NCBI RefSeq assembly: GCF_934630525.1
Contig: NZ_CAKTVX010000006.1
Coordinates: forward strand, 1 to 64,000
DNA from: an uncultured Slackia sp.
Lineage (GTDB): Bacteria > Actinomycetota > Coriobacteriia > Coriobacteriales > Eggerthellaceae
Length of the DNA stretch: 64,000 nucleotides
Direction: 5' to 3'
Made by a program: the position numbers and the translations under genes
Shown: piece after piece, positions 60,843 to 64,000 of the stretch
How positions within the stretch are numbered: the first letter of the stretch is position 1
How the letters are laid out: every line of letters begins with the position of its first letter
The notes under the pieces: generated by a model
Databases searched by the model: none
What the model was told of the DNA's origin: nothing
Seen by the model: the letters and a program-made list of their open reading frames with translations, nothing else

Positions 60843-62963
60843 TTAGCGACGTCCGCCGCGACCGGGACGATTGCCGCTCTTGCCGCCGCGGTTGCCGCCA
60901 TTGGAGCGGCCGCCGCCGAAGCTGCCGCCACGGTTGTTGCCGCCGCGACCGCCGAAGTTGCCTCCGTTGCTGCGGCCCGCGCCGCCCTTGCCGGAGCGCT
61001 GGAAGCCATCAGAATGGCCGCCATTGCCGGGGCGTCCGCCGCCGTTGTTCGGACGGTCGCCGAAGCCCTTGCCGCCGAAGCTGTTGCTGCGGTTGTTGCC
61101 GCCGCGGCCGCCGTTGCCGTAGTTCTTCTTGCCGGGCTTGCTGCCACGGCCGTCGGAGTACTGCTTGTCGGCGTACTTCTTGCCGCGTGCGCCGCGGCTG
61201 CCGCGCTCGTCGTCGAAGAAGCTGCCCTGGTAGGCTTCGTTGCGCGGGGTGTCCCAGCTGCCGCGCTTGCCGCCGCGGTCGTTGCCGCCACGGCGATCGT
61301 CGCGGTCGTTGTACTTGCGCACGCGACCGTTGCCACGGCGCTCGTCGCGGAAGCCGTCGAGGTCGCGGTCGTTATGGTTGGCCATGCGGCTGCGCTTGCC
61401 GGGCTTGCCCTTCGCGCCGCCCTTCTTCGAGAAGGAATCGTACGAATAGCCGCCCTCGTCGTTGCCGCGCTTTTTGGACTTCTTCTTGCCGCCTTCCATG
61501 TTCGGCGTGTCGAACATGGCTGCGTAAGCTGCGTCGGCTGCGGCCTGGCGCTCGTCCAGGCTGCGCTTCTTCTCGCCGCCGTTGTTGTGGTGCGGATTGG
61601 CGGGAATGTACTCGATGCCTGCGGCTTCGGCTTCGATCTTGCGCTTATGCTCGGCGGAACGCTCCAGGTCACGTTTGCGAGCGCCCTTCTTGCCGCCTTT
61701 GCCCTTGCCGCGATCGAACTTGCCTTCGCCACGGCTCTTGCCGCCCTTCTTGCCGCGGCCCTTCTTCTCTTCGAAGAAGTAGCTCTCGTCATCGGCGAGC
61801 AGGCGCTCGTCGGCGCCTTCCACCGGCTCGAAGGCATCAGCCGAAACCTCGAAGTTCATCTCGGGAATTTCCTGGCCCGTGAACTTCTGAATGCTGCGCA
61901 GCAAGTTGCGCGTGTCGGGCGTCACGAGCGACACGGCGAAGCCATCGGCGCCCGCGCGACCCGTACGGCCAATGCGGTGCACGTAATCTTCGGGCATCAT
62001 GGGCAGGTCGTAGTTCACGACGTAGTCGACCTCGGGTACGTCAATGCCGCGGGCGAGCACGTCGGTGGCGACGAGCACGTTGGTCTTGCCTTCGCGGAAG
62101 TTGGTCAGCGCGCGGCTGCGCTGGGCCTGGCTGCGGTCGGCGTGAATGGCCTCGGCGGGAATGCCGATGCGGCGAAGGCGCTTGCAGCAGTTGTCGGCGC
62201 CGCCTTTGGTGCGGGTGAACACGATAACGCGGTAGCCACCCTTTTCCTTGATGAAGGAGTTGAGCAGCTCGGGCTTTTGGCGACGCGTGGTTTTAATCAC
62301 GTACTGGTCTACTTTGTCGGCCGTTTCGCCGCGGTGGGCGATTTCGACAATTGCGGGGTCGTTCAGAATGCTGAACATGGTTTTGTCCTGGCTGCGGTCG
62401 ATGGTCGCCGAGAACAGCAACGTCTGGCGGTTTTCGGGCGTGGCCTCGACAATGCGCTGGACCTGGGGCCAAAAGCCCATGTCGAGCATGCGATCGGCCT
62501 CGTCGAGAACGAGCACCTGAACCTGCGAGAGGTCGGCGGCGCCGCGCTCCATAAGGTCGATCATGCGGCCGGGGGTCACGATGGCCACGTCGAGACCGCG
62601 CTCGAGCTTCTTGATTTGCGGGCCGTATGCCACGCCGCCCACGAACGTGCCCACGAAGTGGTGCGTGTGCTTGCCGATGGGCATGCACGTGTCAGCGATC
62701 TGGCTGGCCAGCTCGCGGGTGGGGGTCACGATGAGCATGAAGGGGCCGCGGTCGTTGCCTTCGCGGTGGCCCAGCTGGTCCATGGAAGGAAGCGAGAACG
62801 CGGCGGTTTTGCCCGTGCCGGTTTTTGCGGCGGCGATAAGGTCGCGGCCCTGGAGCACCAGCGGAATGGCCTGCTCCTGAATGGGGGTTGCATCGGTGTA
62901 GCCGAGGGTGTCAACGGCTTCAAGGGTCTGCTCGGAAAGGCCGAGCTCAGCGAACGTAGTAAT
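60843..62963 (-). CDS. DEAD-box RNA helicase with Gly/Arg-rich tail and apparent ATT start
   Basis: A 706-residue RNA helicase for ribosome assembly or mRNA remodelling. The Q motif GYTDATPIQEQAIPLVLQGRDL, motif I AAKTGTGKT, Ia PTRELA, II LDEADRML, III SAT and VI HRIGRTGRAG are all intact. Residues from about 390 are a low-complexity Lys/Gly/Arg/Asn tail, RGG-like. The listed GTG at 62858 would cut through the Q motif. Going upstream, the only codon with an AAAGGAG site at correct spacing is ATT at 62963, and no ATG, GTG or TTG lies before the in-frame TGA. Initiation at ATT is therefore inferred. Confidence 0.88.
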   Translation of the reverse strand: MTTFAELGLSEQTLEAVDTLGYTDATPIQEQAIPLVLQGRDLIAAAKTGTGKTAAFSLPSMDQLGHREGNDRGPFMLIVTPTRELASQIADTCMPIGKHTHHFVGTFVGGVAYGPQIKKLERGLDVAIVTPGRMIDLMERGAADLSQVQVLVLDEADRMLDMGFWPQVQRIVEATPENRQTLLFSATIDRSQDKTMFSILNDPAIVEIAHRGETADKVDQYVIKTTRRQKPELLNSFIKEKGGYRVIVFTRTKGGADNCCKRLRRIGIPAEAIHADRSQAQRSRALTNFREGKTNVLVATDVLARGIDVPEVDYVVNYDLPMMPEDYVHRIGRTGRAGADGFAVSLVTPDTRNLLRSIQKFTGQEIPEMNFEVSADAFEPVEGADERLLADDESYFFEEKKGRGKKGGKSRGEGKFDRGKGKGGKKGARKRDLERSAEHKRKIEAEAAGIEYIPANPHHNNGGEKKRSLDERQAAADAAYAAMFDTPNMEGGKKKSKKRGNDEGGYSYDSFSKKGGAKGKPGKRSRMANHNDRDLDGFRDERRGNGRVRKYNDRDDRRGGNDRGGKRGSWDTPRNEAYQGSFFDDERGSRGARGKKYADKQYSDGRGSKPGKKNYGNGGRGGNNRSNSFGGKGFGDRPNNGGGRPGNGGHSDGFQRSGKGGAGRSNGGNFGGRGGNNRGGSFGGGRSNGGNRGGKSGNRPGRGGRR

Positions 62964-63449
62964 GACGTGCTCCTTTGGTCAGGTGCTTTAACGCGATGCG
63001 AATTGAATGCGAGGTCGCACGTAGCACGAGGCGAGCGGGCATGCGAGCGAAAAGGGTGCGTGTGCAGCCGTTTCTGCGGGCATGGCGGACGTGGCGTTCG
63101 CAGTCGCAGGGCGACGTGCGAGAGCTACGGCCAAAAAGTCGCAAAGTGCCAAGCGGCATAAAGCCGCAGCGAAAGTCAGGCGGGCGAGGTGCCAGCCTTG
63201 TCTGCCATTTCTTTTGGATTGTTGCGCGAAACGCGAGAACAACCCGCCATGTGAGGCCAATCGTCGTGTGCGGAGCCCCGGGCGAGTTACATGGGGAAGC
63301 GGGGAGTCAATCCGCATTCACCGAGCCGCCAAGGCTCTTGGGCGCAATCGATATGCGATCGAATAAAGCGCGGTTAAAAACAACGTTGGCTATTATGCCT
63401 GGTAATGCATGAGCGAAGTGCGGGCAAGACATAATTCACGAAATTCTTA
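62964..63449. other. Intergenic region without a supported gene
   Basis: GC-rich spacer between the helicase promoter and the Trp leader. Open frames on both strands are Arg/Ala-rich and lack ribosome sites. I see no gene. Confidence 0.5.
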
Positions 63450-63477
63450 TTGCTAGCGTGCTTTAGTGTGATATAGT
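63450..63477 (+). promoter_or_regulatory. Promoter of the Trp leader transcript
   Basis: TTGCTA (63450-63455) and TATAGT (63472-63477), 16-base spacing. Confidence 0.65.
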
Positions 63478-63539
63478 GCGTCGCAACGAAAGCGCGGCGC
63501 GCGTGCGTCGCAAACGATTTTCCGAAAGGAGCCACCAGC

Positions 63540-63608
63540 ATGAAGAACGCTCAGAACAACCTCATGAACTGGTGGTGGCGTGATGTGAATACGGTCGGTC
63601 GACTGTGA
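63540..63608 (+). CDS. trpL: Tryptophan-rich leader peptide (22 aa)
   Basis: ATG with GAAAGGAG nine bases upstream; a 22-codon peptide whose centre reads MNWWWRDV, three adjacent tryptophan codons. A terminator hairpin follows 33 bases after the stop. This is the standard layout of a ribosome-mediated attenuator: stalling at Trp codons when charged tRNA-Trp is scarce prevents the terminator. A short GTGAG/CTCAC hairpin overlaps the stop codon. What it controls is unclear, because the next gene is an ABC ATPase 325 bases on. Confidence 0.85.
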   Translation: MKNAQNNLMNWWWRDVNTVGRL

Positions 63609-63641
63609 GTTCCTCACGCCTTTCATAGCTTGGTGAACAGG

Positions 63642-63669
63642 GGCCCTCGGTTAGACCGAGGGCCTTTTT
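63642..63669 (+). terminator. Attenuator terminator after the Trp leader
   Basis: GGCCCTCGGT pairs perfectly with ACCGAGGGCC around TAG, followed by five T. Confidence 0.88.
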
Positions 63670-63781
63670 GTATGCGCCGAACTTTCCTGCGGCGCCGCCG
63701 GCAAAAGGCATCGACCGCATTCGCATCACGCGCCGCCACTTCCTCGAACAACACTCATTCAGCCTGCTGATCAAGCTCCCG

Positions 63782-63815
63782 ACCTGTTAAATGCTCGTAG
63801 CGTTTAACAGGTTTT
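63782..63815 (+). repeat. Dispersed hairpin repeat, family A
   Basis: ACCTGTTAAATGCTCGTAGC then GTTTAACAGGTTTT, essentially identical to the copy at 8387. It lies between the attenuator and the ABC gene and could itself stop transcription. Confidence 0.8.
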
Positions 63816-63932
63816 GTCCATCAAGAAGGCTTTGAACGTTGAAGGCCAGAGCCCGTGGAAACATTTGCAAAACTCACAGTGACTAAAAGTAACGAAGTAT
63901 AGAAATGTATTTAGGTTTCTGAAAGGGTAGCC

Positions 63933-64000
63933 ATGAATTCGATCATTGAAGTCAAAGATGTGACGTTCACGTATTCCGGTGCGCAGCGTTGCGCGCTCGA
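63933..64000 (+). CDS. ABC transporter ATP-binding protein, N-terminal fragment
   Basis: Only the first 22 codons lie in the window: IIEVKDVTFTYSGAQRCAL, the N-terminal strand and aromatic A-loop region typical of ABC ATPases, most like energy-coupling-factor (CbiO/EcfA) subunits. GAAAGGG precedes the ATG. Position after a Trp attenuator hints at a tryptophan-related transporter, which is inference. Confidence 0.7.
   Translation, partial: MNSIIEVKDVTFTYSGAQRCAL

Noticed and set aside
61014..63161. 715-codon plus-strand open frame
   Set aside because: Antisense shadow of the GC-rich DEAD-box helicase gene; Ala/Val-rich with no domain and no ribosome site.
1..64000. CRISPR array
   Set aside because: No set of regularly spaced identical repeats with unique spacers and no cas gene were seen.

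Overview
The window is a high-GC bacterial chromosome segment. Several features suggest an anaerobic gut-type actinobacterium of class Coriobacteriia (Eggerthella/Slackia-like): sortase-less surface proteins that end in a membrane helix plus Arg/Lys, a very large surface protein built of streptococcal-pilin (FctA) modules, a BilS-like flavodoxin, LrgAB, ThiC and a TSCPD protein. This assignment is inference; no rRNA is present to fix it.

Left flank (1-17634) is ordinary chromosome: a hypothetical protein, an Ig-like membrane-anchored protein, a TSCPD protein, an lrgA-lrgB-HAD operon, a NUDIX hydrolase next to an RlmK-like rRNA methyltransferase, a hotdog thioesterase, a TIGR02452 macrodomain-like protein, and a 2460-residue von Willebrand A/FctA surface protein preceded by a 21-codon coupled leader ORF.

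The centre (17635-48640) is a tandem island in the initiator tRNA gene. tRNA-fMet (CAT) at 17635-17712 and two further copies of its 3' half (34426 and 48490) delimit two consecutive elements. Element 1 (about 17.7-34.5 kb) is an integrative mobilizable element. It carries MobC, a MOBP-type relaxase, a VirD4-like coupling protein, a RepA-like AAA ATPase, an excisionase and a tyrosine integrase, but no type IV secretion channel. Its cargo is an MmeI-like restriction-modification enzyme, a DUF4268/nuclease-like protein, a gene under a LexA box and a Schlafen/AlbA_2 protein. Element 2 (about 34.5-48.5 kb) has no integrase of its own. It is dominated by one seven-gene minus-strand operon: RHH regulator, HpaII-type cytosine methyltransferase, HpaII-type endonuclease, a DrmE-like protein, DrmA helicase, DrmB (DUF1998) and a NERD-domain helicase. 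I read this as a class 2-like DISARM anti-phage system merged with a complete HpaII-type restriction-modification pair, with a NERD helicase where DrmC (phospholipase D fold) is expected. It is the most interesting locus here. Sequence similarity to the left end of element 1 continues past the third att copy, so a third, decayed element may have existed.

Right flank (48641-64000) returns to chromosome: an AAA_14/DUF4143 ATPase behind a perfect palindrome, a lipoprotein, a gamma-class carbonic anhydrase-like protein, tRNA-Leu(CAA), a flavodoxin with a low-complexity insert, thiC, an NTF2-like protein, an EF-G-like GTPase, a LysR regulator with a LysR-type box near a MetE-like methyltransferase, a DEAD-box helicase that seems to start at ATT, and a Trp-Trp-Trp leader peptide with attenuator hairpin ahead of a partial ABC ATPase gene. 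A hairpin repeat family recurs between genes along both flanks.
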